A stretch of DNA of 64,000 bases from Lachnospiraceae bacterium (GCA_017460885.1 JAFUAB010000043.1:1-64000); one strand, 5' to 3'; counted from the stretch's first letter, positions 34,978 to 46,116 are shown. Notes: generated by a model not told the origin, from the letters alone. Made by a program: numbers and translations.

Positions 34978-37900
34978 ATGAGAAAGAATACCACAAGTAA
35001 AAGGATCATAGCAGGGGCATTAGCTGCATTGCTGATATTTACTGCGTTGCCGGAGGGGGCAATGGCGAAGGAACCTGTCAATGAAATAAATACCATGTTT
35101 GACAAAACAATTATTGATGAAGATGTTGAAGTCAATCAAACCAGTTCTTTGAATGTTGAGGATGCAGATATTCAGACGGAGACTGAAATAGCTTCTGACG
35201 TAAATGACACGGGGGTGACTTTTTCATCTAACTCTTATGATGGCACGGATGTATATTATTCAGATATTGATTCTGAAGAAATAGAGAATCAAGGAGCAGG
35301 GGAAGAATATACTGTTAAAGTCGACAGAGGTATTTTTTCTGCAATAGATGGATTCACGTATAAAGTATTAGATGAGTCCGGAGATGCTATCGTAGATACT
35401 AAAACGGTTAAATTTGCCGCAACTGCTCATGAAGCTGAGATCACCTGGGAATCAGAGGTTGCCAGTAAGATGTACTTCAGGGTGACTGCTGCAACAACCG
35501 TGGATGACAGTTGGTTTGTCTTTGTGAATGGAGTATCTGTATCCAATGATAATTATAAGATAGAAGTTCCAACAGGCAGCATACCAACTGTCGTGCTGAC
35601 CGCAGCCCAATTAAAAATTGAAGACGGCACTGTTTCACTTCCTACATACGGCAATGGATATAAAGCTACATCTATCAAAGGTGTCTCAGAATCATCCGTT
35701 ACTGCTTCTGATGGGACTATATATGCCAATGCCAAGGATTCTACAAAAGTAACTTTATCCCTTGTAGCAGGTAATGATTACAATTTGGAATGGGGAACTG
35801 AGAAGCCAACACCTTCATATGTTGGAGATAATGGCAAGCAGGTACTTTCCGGTACTATCAATCGTGAAGGAAACTTATATACATGTGATTTTGGCTTGAC
35901 CACTCTTGCTAACTCTATTAAGGACGGCGCAAAGGTAATTACAATAACGCCTGATGTGAAGGCTACTCATACCGTCACCCTTTCTCTTGCGGATGATGAG
36001 ATCTCGGATGCACTCGGGGATAATCCTACCAAACCGTCATTGCATTATACGGTATATAATCCTGACGGCAGCATATATACTGCTGCGCAAAATGTTTCAT
36101 CTATACCAAAATCCGGTGCATCACCGGTAGCGATCACAGTTCCCGACGGTGGATATATAGATCTGGATACGATCAACACAGGTGATTACAATGTGTATTT
36201 TGATTCGGCGGTGCTGACTAATGATTCATCGAACAACAATGCTGTTCAGACATTCAGTCCTGATACTCAGAATACAGCCAGATGCATCATCAAACCAAGC
36301 AATGGAATAGCTTATCACGGATCGATCAAATTAAAATACGCTCCTTACAGATATAAGGTATGGCAGGGGAGCGAGGATTCTACAGGAGTTGGTGAAAAGG
36401 GACTGTTAAGGATCACAAATTCGGCAGATTCATCTTACGCAGTTACCTTTACCGATGGCGTTGATATACAATCTGCTTCGTCAAACTTTAATTTTTCCGA
36501 TGCCGTCACAGGAGGATATTATACAGGGACCGACGGTACAGCCCGGGATATTGCTTTTACCTTCAGATCACAGGACGTGATCAAAGAAGTCAGCTGGACA
36601 TATAAAGATAGTTCGGGGAATTTAAAAACCGGAACATATGAAACAGACATAATATATAATGTAGGTGGTACACTGGTTACACCGCTGGTTGCTCCTTCCG
36701 GAGGATATGGTATCTATAAGTGTACGATTCCCAAAAGTATCGTGACGGCAGCAAAATCGGCGATGGATCAGAAGGTTGGCAGCGGAACTCCGATCTCCAC
36801 GGCCGTTTCTGAAGGATATATCCTGTCCGTAACTATCACAAAAGTGCCCACTTATGTCGTGACCATGAAAATAGATGGTGAGGATGCGGCAAAGTCGACT
36901 CATGCAAAATTACTTGTATATGACAGTGAGGAGACTACACGTCTTAATGAAAAAGCGGATTCGTTTGTCGTTACTACAGATACGGAAATCTTGATCCGTG
37001 TTTCCACGGATGATGAAACGGATAAAGTTAAAAAACTTAAGTACGGATTGTCAAAGATAACGATCACCAATGCCGAGGGAAGTGAAAAAACAGTTATCCC
37101 CTCAGATAAGACAAATTATGAATTCAAATATAAACTTAACGATACAGATCGTGATGTTACGATAGATATTTCTACGGAGCTTCTTAATTATATTTCTTAC
37201 ATTTCGAAGGATACTGCGGAACCGGTGATTAATTATATCTCCGGTGATGAATCCTATGGGATTCAGAGTGACCCGGATGCACGTAAGTATGTTACGGTTG
37301 AGTACAACGAGTCTATCGATCTGCAGTATCTGATAGATGGACAGCCACAGATACTGGACCGTGATTACAAAGTATCAATAGATGGTGTCGAACTCACGGA
37401 CACTGTTGATGATGCAGCGGGATTACCTTTGAAGGGAGAAGTAATAAGCATCTCCGGCGACGGTAAAACACTTAATATGAAATATGTTAAGATTCCGGGT
37501 AAAACCGTTCTGCTCGAGATCGGTGGCATCAGAAAGGATTCGGATGATAACATTGACTCGCTTCTTGAAAAGCGTTATATCGTTTTCAACGTTGTTGCGG
37601 CCAGCTATAAGCTATACGTGTATGATTACGATAATGGAACAAAACTTAACAATCCACACAGTAATACAACATCCAAGACCACTTTTGAGGTTGAGGGGGG
37701 TAGTCTGTCCGCGAGTGGGGCATATTATCTGATAGCAGTTCCGGATACAACCCAGCAGCCCGTTGTCAGGATCAGAGCCTATGTTGAAGATGCCAATGAT
37801 CTGAAATATACACTGGACAAGATTACCATAGGAAAGATTGAAGCAGCTGATCCTGTAGAGTATAGCAAGACTGAGGCTTCTGCTACCGGAACATCCAGGA

Positions 37901-40900
37901 TAAGCTATACTGTCAGTTCTGATTTTGAAGTAAATATATATACCAGTGATAAATCATATCTGGCCTATAAGTATCCGGAGAGTACCGGAAGCGAAGAACT
38001 GATCGGTGGTACTATCACTACGGACGGAACAACCGAACTGCCGGACACATCTGTAGAAAACGTTGCCTATAACGAAGAGGCATCCATTGAGTACCGTAAA
38101 GGTGATGATGCCTTGGTTTTACTGTCATCAGGGCCGATCTCAAATGGCGATTTTGATATTTATCTGAACGATAATAAGCTTGTCGGCATTACCAGAACAG
38201 ATCCGGATGTTCCTTCGCTTTCGGAGGTCGCCAGAGTAGATGATAAAACAAAGCTTATCATTGATTTCGGACAGTGTGCTGCTATGGATAAGACGACTGT
38301 CAATGTGGTCAAGGTCGTATTCGGAGTGAAGGACGATTCCGCTCTCGAAAGGAAAATGCTTGTATTTGAGGTGGATCCGGTACCCTTCTATCAGATCACT
38401 CTTACGGTTGACACTAATGATCAGGCTGATGAACTGAGTGCTGCCGAAGTTGAGATCAGAGAAGTGGCCCAGGACGGAACATCTGCGTTGCTGTCTCCTG
38501 TTTCCGGAAGTACCAATGTATACGAGGTCAGTGACCAGACTGAGGTTAAGATCACTTCAAAGATAAAAAACTCGAAAACAGAACAGTATGAACTGAAGGA
38601 AGTAGAAGTAAATGAAACTGTGGATGAGGATCTTAGCCCGGACGAATTTACCTATACTCTCAATTCGGATACTACAATTCCCGATACGGTTCCTGGCTCA
38701 AAGTATGCCGGATGTGTAAGTATAAATATTACCACGTCGGAGAAGACATATCTTTCGTATTCACTTGACGGGGCATCCCCTGTTGCGGTTGCGACCAAAG
38801 CTTTCAACGACACATACGACACCACTTCCTCCGTCACCCCGTTCAATTCCAGGGCCACTGTCCAGTATTACCGCGGTTCAGCGATCCAGAGTCTTGCTAA
38901 GATGTCTGCTGACGGTACTGTCAGCGCCGTCTATTATTCGGCTACGCTGACCGGTCTGGACGTTGATCAGACTGTTGCGAGAACTTTGGATGAAACCACT
39001 TCGCCCAAATTATCTGAGGTGGCATCCTGGGATAACACGAGTAATACGCTTGAACTGGATTTCAATAAGGCTGCCGGCGGCATGGTGAGAACGCTGACAG
39101 TTACAATCGGCAGTATCAACGGCAATACGCTCACGAAAAAAACTTTAACTTATAAGATCCAGGCACTTCCGGAGCGGACCGTTACAGTCAGGGTGGATAA
39201 AGAAAACGCTGACAAGTCTTCGATCGCCGATGTGACTATTACAGATGCGAATGATAAGCCGCTGACATTGTCCGAGGGTAAAATGGTTGTCCCGGATGGT
39301 ACGGGGGTAGTGATCAAGGCCGAACCTAAAGAAGGCTATGAGACAAAATATTCCATCAGCCGGATAAAGGTGACCCCTGCAGGAGGATCGGAGTCATATG
39401 TGGATCTCGTCGATCTGCCGTATGTTGTCAAGTCGGACGTGATCCTGACCATTATTCCCGATGGACTTCCCAACCTCCTTCTCGAACGTGACGGTTCAAA
39501 GTATACATATATAGGCACGACGGAGGAGGCTCCCGTAAGCGTAAACTATGATCAGTCTGTCACACTGCAGTATCTGATGGGAGAGACCGCACAGATTCTG
39601 ACCGGTGACTTTGAGGCGTTTGTCGGAGAGTCGGGCAATACCGAACCGACGGCAAAGGCTTCGGCCGGAGTTGTTACGCTGGGCAGCGACAGCAGGACAC
39701 TTAATATCAATTTTGCGAACGTTCCCAATAAGACCGTCAAAATAGTAATGGGCGGTGTTAAGGCCGGATCGGGGCTGGAGCAGCGTCAGATCCTCTTTAC
39801 GGTTTCGGCACTCAAGAGCTATACCTTCACCGTTAAGATCGATGGGGCGATTCCATCCGACGCATCGCATGCGGGTGTTGCGGTAAGGAATGTTACCACG
39901 GATACGGATCTCATTCCGGCTTCGGATGGAACGTACAGGATTTCCGTCCGTGATAAGCTTTCGATCTCGGCAGTGATATCCGATGAGATCAAATATATGT
40001 TTGACCGGGCAGAATGTATCGGTGGTGTAACCCCCTGGAGTAAAAGCTGGACAGCTGCGGAAGGACTTAAACCGGTCACATTTGAATATACTGTCGAAGA
40101 AGCTGATGCAGTGATAAACGTCATCACTAAGGGGCTTCCCTATGTTGCGTACAATACCACTTCTGTGGGATCCGGTTATCTGGAAGGGGCATCTGCCGCT
40201 TCAAAGGGCGATCTGAAGATCGATTACTCCGATAAGATCACCGTTCAGTATATGGTAGGAGACACAGCCTCACCGTTGCTCGTGGGTGGGGATGTGGCTT
40301 ACACCCTGTATATGGATGACTATCCCATTACTCAGGCCGGAACCGATATTTACCCGTCGGTTTCGGAGATAGCCAAACTGAGCGCTGATTCACGTACGCT
40401 GTCATTGGATCTGAGCGATAAGAAATGCCGGGATCATATCTTTAAGCTTGTACTCGGTACGGGCGAAGGAATGGTCAAAAGGGAGATATCCCTTGCGGTA
40501 TCGGTCATCTATACCGTTAACACCGGCGGAGATAATGATGTAGCTGTTGTAGACGAGCCGTCCAGCATGAACAATATCGAGATCCTGAGCGGAGTGACTG
40601 CCGGATATCTCAGAACAAGCAGCGGAGTATACGACAATGACGCAAAGGCGGATCTGGTATTCAAACTTTGCGACAGCATCTACAACAGTGTTGATGATAT
40701 AAGTAAAGTGAGCTACAGAGTATACGGCGAACCCTTGGTTGTCCTTTCCGAGGATATTAACGGAAACTATACCATCAGCCGTGATATTCTTGAGCAGTTC
40801 ATTACCTACAACAAAAAGGTCGAGATCATTCTCTCAATCTCACCGGCCAAATATGAAACCAGTCTGAAGCTGGCCAAGGGCGCGGATTATTCGAATATTT

Positions 40901-43227
40901 ATTATAATACCGATGACAATGGATCGGGATATATTGTCGCAACACCGAACTGGTCCAAGGTGACCACTGCGAGAAAGCTTGCAGGGGTTGAACTGCTTGA
41001 CGCTGACGGAAATGTGATCGCCTCATATAACGGAGCGTCGACTTCCGGTCTTTGGGCGGGAGCCATCCGGTACAGTTATGATCTGCACCAGAATACTTCC
41101 ATCCTTTTGAATCCGGGTCAGACCAGGAACTATACATTGCCCGACGGCAGCAACATTACCTATAATCTGCCGGCCGGAAATTATACGATACTGGCGTATG
41201 CCCGCGAACCGTATGGACGTGAGGTGACCGGCAAAATGACGGTCAGGATCGGACAGGGCATTACATCGATGGAAGTTACCTCTTCCACTCAGTACATATA
41301 TAAGATAAAAGGCAAGGCAGCCACATTTAAGGCGTCGGCGATGTTTTACGGTGCCGATCAGAAGATAAACGGGGCATATGCATATAACGTAGAGCCCACT
41401 ACCAAAGCGGCAGGCTGGTATATCGGAGATTCGAGAGGAAACGGCCTGACCAACAGAGATGCATTTTATGGTGATGTCAGCTTCAAGAACGGAGTAGTCA
41501 CGATCGGAAAAAATGCAAACGGGAATCAGGCGGGAGAGTTCTATATCTGGGCATATGCGCAGGATTATCTGGGGAATGATGTTCGCGCCGGACGTAAGAT
41601 CACGGTTACTACGGACGCTGATACCGGCAAACTGACATTTGATAAGATAAGCGTCAGCTCCGGTCAGGAGATCAAAGGAGGCGACAGCTTTGAAGCATAT
41701 GAGCTCTTTAAGGATGAGATCGTTTTTGGCGGAAAGAATTACGCATATGACAGACTTGTTCTGACCAGAAACGGTGTGGATGTTACAGATAGCTTTAACA
41801 TAAACATTTCCGGCGGAGCTGCTAAAGCGACGGATACTACCGGAGGCATGATCTTTATCAAACCGGGTACGGTCAATGTTACCGCGACGGCAAATGACGG
41901 CTCGAAAAACAGGATCTCCTTTAAATTCGATCTGACCTATGGACAAAGCATGTATTCGGGATACGAACTGACGGTAGGCGATTCCGACAGAGGCTTTATT
42001 GAGCTTGCCACTGTTTCACTGAACGGAAGAAGTGTAAATGAGGTCGCAAGCAATCCCATGCCTGCAGGCCGTTCACTGGTGCTGACCGTATATGGTGTGG
42101 CCCCGGGAGACAGACACACTTTGATAGGCAATAAGGTTACCGTGAAGGGCGGGAAGATCACCGGGAGGGTAGATCACGTATACGGCACCGTGTATACCAT
42201 CAATCCCAAGGATTACCTTACCGATATTTATATCAGCGATACCGGGTCGGGACTCGGATCTAACCTGATCGTACATAATACGGCGCTCGCTGGTGAGAAA
42301 CAGGCTAAAATCACGGCATATAATATCAACCCGATCACCCACAATGACAACAAGGGAAGGATATATAATTTCCTGAACTATAAATCCACCGAGAATGCAG
42401 CGTACTTTAATCCGATCTTCTTTGATACATATGCGGATACGGCCTGCAACAGAGTGATTTATACGATACGGGGTGTCGATGTGGGCGCATGCAACGTTGT
42501 ATTGCTGGAAACATCAAATTCATACCTTGGTGAGATTTTTACATACAACGGATTCCAGAAGATAGACACTGAGGATGATTACACCGGATTATATCTGGCA
42601 GCCGTCAGTTCCAATACTTTTACAATTGATTATACCCTGGATCCCGAAGGATATCTGAACATACCTAAAGGAAAGTATCCGTTCATTGCGACACCGGGAT
42701 TCTGTACCCCTACACTGTCGGGCGGTGAATTCGATTTTGAGAAGAGCTTCTACGCATATGCAAAGCCGGTAAAGATAAACGTTGTGGCTGCTCCGGCTCC
42801 GGTGGGGAAGGTTTCGGTAAGCAGTAGACTGACCTTTAACAAATCCTGTCAGTATGGGATAATGAAGATCAACAGCAGCCGCAACATCATCAAGGCGTCG
42901 GCAACGCTGGATATGAAGGCTATCAGCTCCTTGAAGACTTATCCTCTCAAGGGTGCAAATAAAAAGGGAGTCATCAACTCATTTGCCTATGATTTTGCCA
43001 TAGATGAACTGTTCCTTAAGAACGAATATAAGACAATTCTGAAGTTTACCGGAGAGGGCTCGAAATGGCTTCTGGATGATGACGAGGTCGTATCACTCAG
43101 GAAGGCAAAAAACAATAATATGCTGACCGGATATGTTCCTTATGCATATCAGAAGGGTGACGGTACTGTCGTATACGATTACGTTAAAGTTACCATCAAA
43201 ACCGAGAAGGGTCTCAGAGTTTTCTGA
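34978..43227 (+). CDS. Giant secreted repeat protein (2749 residues)
   Basis: The N-terminus is a classic signal peptide (basic MRKNTTSKR, hydrophobic core, cleavage near AMAKEP, about residue 31). An acidic linker follows. At least five divergent repeats of about 225-270 residues begin near residues 770, 1010, 1290, 1517 and 1740. They share a strand motif like VEYNESIDLQYL or VNYDQSVTLQYL, then a later KTVLLEIGGIRKDS or KTVKIVMGGVKAGSG. They look like Ig-like beta domains. The last 900 residues differ and hold other beta-rich segments. No LPXTG motif, membrane anchor or cell-wall-binding repeat was found, so how it stays on the cell, if it does, is unclear. It is probably an adhesin or surface scaffold. 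The 5' third is more A/T-rich than the rest. Confidence 0.85.
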   Translation: MRKNTTSKRIIAGALAALLIFTALPEGAMAKEPVNEINTMFDKTIIDEDVEVNQTSSLNVEDADIQTETEIASDVNDTGVTFSSNSYDGTDVYYSDIDSEEIENQGAGEEYTVKVDRGIFSAIDGFTYKVLDESGDAIVDTKTVKFAATAHEAEITWESEVASKMYFRVTAATTVDDSWFVFVNGVSVSNDNYKIEVPTGSIPTVVLTAAQLKIEDGTVSLPTYGNGYKATSIKGVSESSVTASDGTIYANAKDSTKVTLSLVAGNDYNLEWGTEKPTPSYVGDNGKQVLSGTINREGNLYTCDFGLTTLANSIKDGAKVITITPDVKATHTVTLSLADDEISDALGDNPTKPSLHYTVYNPDGSIYTAAQNVSSIPKSGASPVAITVPDGGYIDLDTINTGDYNVYFDSAVLTNDSSNNNAVQTFSPDTQNTARCIIKPSNGIAYHGSIKLKYAPYRYKVWQGSEDSTGVGEKGLLRITNSADSSYAVTFTDGVDIQSASSNFNFSDAVTGGYYTGTDGTARDIAFTFRSQDVIKEVSWTYKDSSGNLKTGTYETDIIYNVGGTLVTPLVAPSGGYGIYKCTIPKSIVTAAKSAMDQKVGSGTPISTAVSEGYILSVTITKVPTYVVTMKIDGEDAAKSTHAKLLVYDSEETTRLNEKADSFVVTTDTEILIRVSTDDETDKVKKLKYGLSKITITNAEGSEKTVIPSDKTNYEFKYKLNDTDRDVTIDISTELLNYISYISKDTAEPVINYISGDESYGIQSDPDARKYVTVEYNESIDLQYLIDGQPQILDRDYKVSIDGVELTDTVDDAAGLPLKGEVISISGDGKTLNMKYVKIPGKTVLLEIGGIRKDSDDNIDSLLEKRYIVFNVVAASYKLYVYDYDNGTKLNNPHSNTTSKTTFEVEGGSLSASGAYYLIAVPDTTQQPVVRIRAYVEDANDLKYTLDKITIGKIEAADPVEYSKTEASATGTSRISYTVSSDFEVNIYTSDKSYLAYKYPESTGSEELIGGTITTDGTTELPDTSVENVAYNEEASIEYRKGDDALVLLSSGPISNGDFDIYLNDNKLVGITRTDPDVPSLSEVARVDDKTKLIIDFGQCAAMDKTTVNVVKVVFGVKDDSALERKMLVFEVDPVPFYQITLTVDTNDQADELSAAEVEIREVAQDGTSALLSPVSGSTNVYEVSDQTEVKITSKIKNSKTEQYELKEVEVNETVDEDLSPDEFTYTLNSDTTIPDTVPGSKYAGCVSINITTSEKTYLSYSLDGASPVAVATKAFNDTYDTTSSVTPFNSRATVQYYRGSAIQSLAKMSADGTVSAVYYSATLTGLDVDQTVARTLDETTSPKLSEVASWDNTSNTLELDFNKAAGGMVRTLTVTIGSINGNTLTKKTLTYKIQALPERTVTVRVDKENADKSSIADVTITDANDKPLTLSEGKMVVPDGTGVVIKAEPKEGYETKYSISRIKVTPAGGSESYVDLVDLPYVVKSDVILTIIPDGLPNLLLERDGSKYTYIGTTEEAPVSVNYDQSVTLQYLMGETAQILTGDFEAFVGESGNTEPTAKASAGVVTLGSDSRTLNINFANVPNKTVKIVMGGVKAGSGLEQRQILFTVSALKSYTFTVKIDGAIPSDASHAGVAVRNVTTDTDLIPASDGTYRISVRDKLSISAVISDEIKYMFDRAECIGGVTPWSKSWTAAEGLKPVTFEYTVEEADAVINVITKGLPYVAYNTTSVGSGYLEGASAASKGDLKIDYSDKITVQYMVGDTASPLLVGGDVAYTLYMDDYPITQAGTDIYPSVSEIAKLSADSRTLSLDLSDKKCRDHIFKLVLGTGEGMVKREISLAVSVIYTVNTGGDNDVAVVDEPSSMNNIEILSGVTAGYLRTSSGVYDNDAKADLVFKLCDSIYNSVDDISKVSYRVYGEPLVVLSEDINGNYTISRDILEQFITYNKKVEIILSISPAKYETSLKLAKGADYSNIYYNTDDNGSGYIVATPNWSKVTTARKLAGVELLDADGNVIASYNGASTSGLWAGAIRYSYDLHQNTSILLNPGQTRNYTLPDGSNITYNLPAGNYTILAYAREPYGREVTGKMTVRIGQGITSMEVTSSTQYIYKIKGKAATFKASAMFYGADQKINGAYAYNVEPTTKAAGWYIGDSRGNGLTNRDAFYGDVSFKNGVVTIGKNANGNQAGEFYIWAYAQDYLGNDVRAGRKITVTTDADTGKLTFDKISVSSGQEIKGGDSFEAYELFKDEIVFGGKNYAYDRLVLTRNGVDVTDSFNINISGGAAKATDTTGGMIFIKPGTVNVTATANDGSKNRISFKFDLTYGQSMYSGYELTVGDSDRGFIELATVSLNGRSVNEVASNPMPAGRSLVLTVYGVAPGDRHTLIGNKVTVKGGKITGRVDHVYGTVYTINPKDYLTDIYISDTGSGLGSNLIVHNTALAGEKQAKITAYNINPITHNDNKGRIYNFLNYKSTENAAYFNPIFFDTYADTACNRVIYTIRGVDVGACNVVLLETSNSYLGEIFTYNGFQKIDTEDDYTGLYLAAVSSNTFTIDYTLDPEGYLNIPKGKYPFIATPGFCTPTLSGGEFDFEKSFYAYAKPVKINVVAAPAPVGKVSVSSRLTFNKSCQYGIMKINSSRNIIKASATLDMKAISSLKTYPLKGANKKGVINSFAYDFAIDELFLKNEYKTILKFTGEGSKWLLDDDEVVSLRKAKNNNMLTGYVPYAYQKGDGTVVYDYVKVTIKTEKGLRVF

Positions 43228-43305
43228 ATCCTGTGGCAGGTGCCCGTCTGTTTTCACTGACAGCAGAGCAGCCTGAAGTTCTGACGCAGCCGAGAGCGAA
43301 ACTGA

Positions 43306-43968
43306 ATGGAAACGATATACGGAACACACTTAAATAATCTGGAGATCATAAAAGACAGGCTCCTCGGGGATATTGAATCGATCCGGCGATCCATCAAGGA
43401 CGATACCGGTATGGACCCCGTGGAGCACTGCCTCGGCCGTATCAAATCCGATGAGAGCATGCGGGAAAAATGCGACCGTAAAGGACTTCCTCAAACCGAA
43501 GAAAGCGCGATCAAAGGAATACACGACGCTATAGGGATACGTGTTGTGTGTTCCTTTCTTGATGATGTATATGCGATCAGGGATGCTGTCGCCGGACTTC
43601 GGGGATGCCGGATTTATGAGGAAAAGGATTATATACGCCATGCTAAGCCCAACGGTTACCGAAGCTATCATATGATCCTTGAGATCACTCCAGGGTATCT
43701 TGGTGCCGGATCCTCGGAAGGTCATTATACGGAGGACGGAAGCAAGGTGTCGGAGGCAATCACATCCACGGGGACGTATTATGCCGAGATCCAGCTTCGT
43801 ACGATATCCATGGATACCTGGGGCGCCCTTGAACATCATCTTAAATACAAAAAGAACATAGGCGGTAATATCGAATTGATCACAAAGGAGCTGAAAAGAT
43901 GTGCCGATGAACTTGCGGCAACCGATGCGTCGATGCAGACGCTGAGGGATATGATCATGTCATCATGA
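43306..43968 (+). CDS. Small alarmone synthetase (RelA/SpoT nucleotidyltransferase domain)
   Basis: 220 residues containing only the synthetase domain; no HD hydrolase, TGS or ACT domains. Motifs are KDYIRHAKPNGYRSYHMI (about 106-123) for substrate binding and AEIQLRTISMDTWGALEHHLKYKK, in pieces (about 160-183), with the catalytic Glu-x-Gln pattern. Such enzymes (RelP/RelQ/YjbM type) make (p)ppGpp from ATP and GDP/GTP under stress. It starts 78 bp after the giant gene and is followed by a two-component system. Confidence 0.88.
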   Translation: METIYGTHLNNLEIIKDRLLGDIESIRRSIKDDTGMDPVEHCLGRIKSDESMREKCDRKGLPQTEESAIKGIHDAIGIRVVCSFLDDVYAIRDAVAGLRGCRIYEEKDYIRHAKPNGYRSYHMILEITPGYLGAGSSEGHYTEDGSKVSEAITSTGTYYAEIQLRTISMDTWGALEHHLKYKKNIGGNIELITKELKRCADELAATDASMQTLRDMIMSS

Positions 43969-44059
43969 TCATGTCGGTCACAGATTTCAGCCGCAGGCCC
44001 GCGGGGCAGGGTTGAATATTATTATCACAAAAGTTATGGATAGGATAGGATGGATCAGT

Positions 44060-44722
44060 ATGAAAATCCTTTTGGCTGAAGATACAGCGGATCTGAACAG
44101 AGTGATCTGTGCAATGCTGGAACACGAGGGTTACACGGTTGACAGTGTATTTGACGGTGAGGCTGCCAGCGAAAAACTCGATGAGAGTGGATATGACGGT
44201 ATAATTCTGGATATAATGATGCCCAAAAAGGACGGCATTGCGGTCCTTACAGACGCAAGGGCAATGAACATCACGACCCCGGTACTTATGCTGACGGCCA
44301 AAGCAGAGGTTGACGACCGGGTGGCCGGACTTGATGCGGGCGCGGATGATTATCTTGCCAAGCCTTTTGCAATGAAGGAATTGATGGCAAGAGTTCGTGC
44401 CATGACCCGCAGACATGTGACCTATAACAGCTCACTCCTTTCGTATGGCGATTTCTCACTGGATTCCGGAGATCTCTCGCTTATATCCGAAAACAGTGTG
44501 CGTCTGTCGCTTAAAGAGTTTGAACTTATGCAGCTGTTTACGGAACACGCAGGGGTGGCTCTTTCGGAGGATTTTATACTTACGCACATCTGGTCGGATG
44601 ATGAGAACGCCGGAGCTGATACGGTCTGGCTGTATTGTAATTATCTGCGCAGAAAGCTTATGACGGTCCAGTCGTCTGCCGAGATACTCGGGCACCGCGG
44701 CGGAGAATACAGGTTGAAATGA
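44060..44722 (+). CDS. OmpR/PhoB family response regulator
   Basis: 220 residues from the ATG at 44060, where the receiver strand MKILLAEDTADLNRV begins; an in-frame start at 44012 adds a non-family extension. The receiver domain has phospho-acceptor D51 (ILDIMMPKKDG) and the conserved Lys in LAKPFAMKEL. The C-terminal winged helix (about 128-220) includes SLKEFELMQLF and VWLYCNYLRRKL. It overlaps the kinase gene by four bases and so acts with it. Confidence 0.95.
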   Translation: MKILLAEDTADLNRVICAMLEHEGYTVDSVFDGEAASEKLDESGYDGIILDIMMPKKDGIAVLTDARAMNITTPVLMLTAKAEVDDRVAGLDAGADDYLAKPFAMKELMARVRAMTRRHVTYNSSLLSYGDFSLDSGDLSLISENSVRLSLKEFELMQLFTEHAGVALSEDFILTHIWSDDENAGADTVWLYCNYLRRKLMTVQSSAEILGHRGGEYRLK

Positions 44723-46116
44723 GTATAGGTGAAATAAACCGCCTCAGAAAAAAGTTCATATTGGTTTCCACACTCTCTTTTGTGCTCGTCATGTTTTTGA
44801 TGGGTGGGCTTATCTATGGATTCGTACTCGGAAATATCCGGGCCGAGGTTCGTGACATCATGGAGGTTATCATTCAGAACGGTGGCGAACTTCCGGAGAT
44901 CCGCAATATCGATAAAAACGACAATCGTGCACAGTCCTCCGGAGTAGATCGTGAGGATCCCGGCCATAGCGGACAGCATGAAAAAGAAGATCAGGGAGAA
45001 TTTGTTTTTGACATGCGTTCGCTGGAGGAACAGATGAAGTGGGGGCTGTCGGATTTTTTTAACGGCGATTCGGTGTTCAGTTCTCCCGATTTTGTTTATA
45101 CGACCAGATATTTTTCCGTTATCTTTGATGAATCCGGAGCAGTGAAGGATGTCAAGATATCGCATACCGCATCTGCGTCGGAAGAACAGGCAGAGTATTA
45201 TGCTCGGATAGCCCTCAGCAGGTTTATCCGCTTCGGCAGTTTCGGAAGCTATTACTATCAGGTTGCGCATACCGATGACGGGGGCGTTATTGTGGTGTAT
45301 CTGGACAGAACCAGCCAGACGGCGCTGACCATGAGACTGTTTTTCTCCGTACTGATCTTTATCGGAATAGGATCCGCGGCGGTATTTTTCATAATGAAAC
45401 AGCTTTCCTACCGGATCATCAGACCGGAGATCGAGAATGCGGAACGTCAGAAGCAGTTTATCACAAACGCGAGTCACGAGCTTAAGACTCCCTTGGCTGT
45501 TATCCGGGCAAATACCGAGATGATGGAAATGATCTCCGGTGAAAGCGAATGGACGCAGTCGAATCTGCGTCAGGTATCACGCATGGAGGGGCTGATACAG
45601 AATCTGGTTATGATCGCCCGCAGTCAGGAACAGGAAAACAACAGGGATTCTTTTTCACAGATAGATATTTCGGTTCCTGTCAGGGAATCTGCTCAGGCTT
45701 TTGACTCAATGGCATCCAGCCAGGGAAAAACTCTGGATATAGATGTGGAGGACGGTATAGTGATCCGGGCGGAGGACAGCAGGATAAGGCAGCTGGTATC
45801 ACTATTGACCGATAATGCCGTGAAATACTGTGATGATAACGGCAGGATCACAGTAAGCTTAAACCGCGAAAAAAAGAATGCAGTACTCAGGGTTTCCAAC
45901 CCATATGCCGGAGGAAGCGCCGAGGAGTGTAAAAGGTTTTTTGAAAGGTTTTATCGCAGTGACGCTTCTCATAATACTGATAAGGGCGGTTATGGGATAG
46001 GACTTTCTCTTGCGGAGGGCCTGACACGTCAGATGGGCGGCGTGATCACGGCAGAGTACTCGGATGGTATCATTGCGTTTGTATGCCGGTTTAAGGGGGC
46101 TGATCCCGTGACGTAG
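44719..46116 (+). CDS. Sensor histidine kinase
   Basis: 465 residues. Membrane helix 1 is about 14-36 and helix 2 about 198-220, enclosing a periplasm-side sensor of about 160 residues with no known fold, rich in acidic and Gln residues near the start. The H-box NASHELKTPLAVI holds H253. The N-box LLTDNAVKYCDDN and G-box KGGYGIGLSLAEG complete the HATPase. It phosphorylates the regulator encoded just upstream. The signal is unknown. Confidence 0.95.
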   Translation: MSIGEINRLRKKFILVSTLSFVLVMFLMGGLIYGFVLGNIRAEVRDIMEVIIQNGGELPEIRNIDKNDNRAQSSGVDREDPGHSGQHEKEDQGEFVFDMRSLEEQMKWGLSDFFNGDSVFSSPDFVYTTRYFSVIFDESGAVKDVKISHTASASEEQAEYYARIALSRFIRFGSFGSYYYQVAHTDDGGVIVVYLDRTSQTALTMRLFFSVLIFIGIGSAAVFFIMKQLSYRIIRPEIENAERQKQFITNASHELKTPLAVIRANTEMMEMISGESEWTQSNLRQVSRMEGLIQNLVMIARSQEQENNRDSFSQIDISVPVRESAQAFDSMASSQGKTLDIDVEDGIVIRAEDSRIRQLVSLLTDNAVKYCDDNGRITVSLNREKKNAVLRVSNPYAGGSAEECKRFFERFYRSDASHNTDKGGYGIGLSLAEGLTRQMGGVITAEYSDGIIAFVCRFKGADPVT

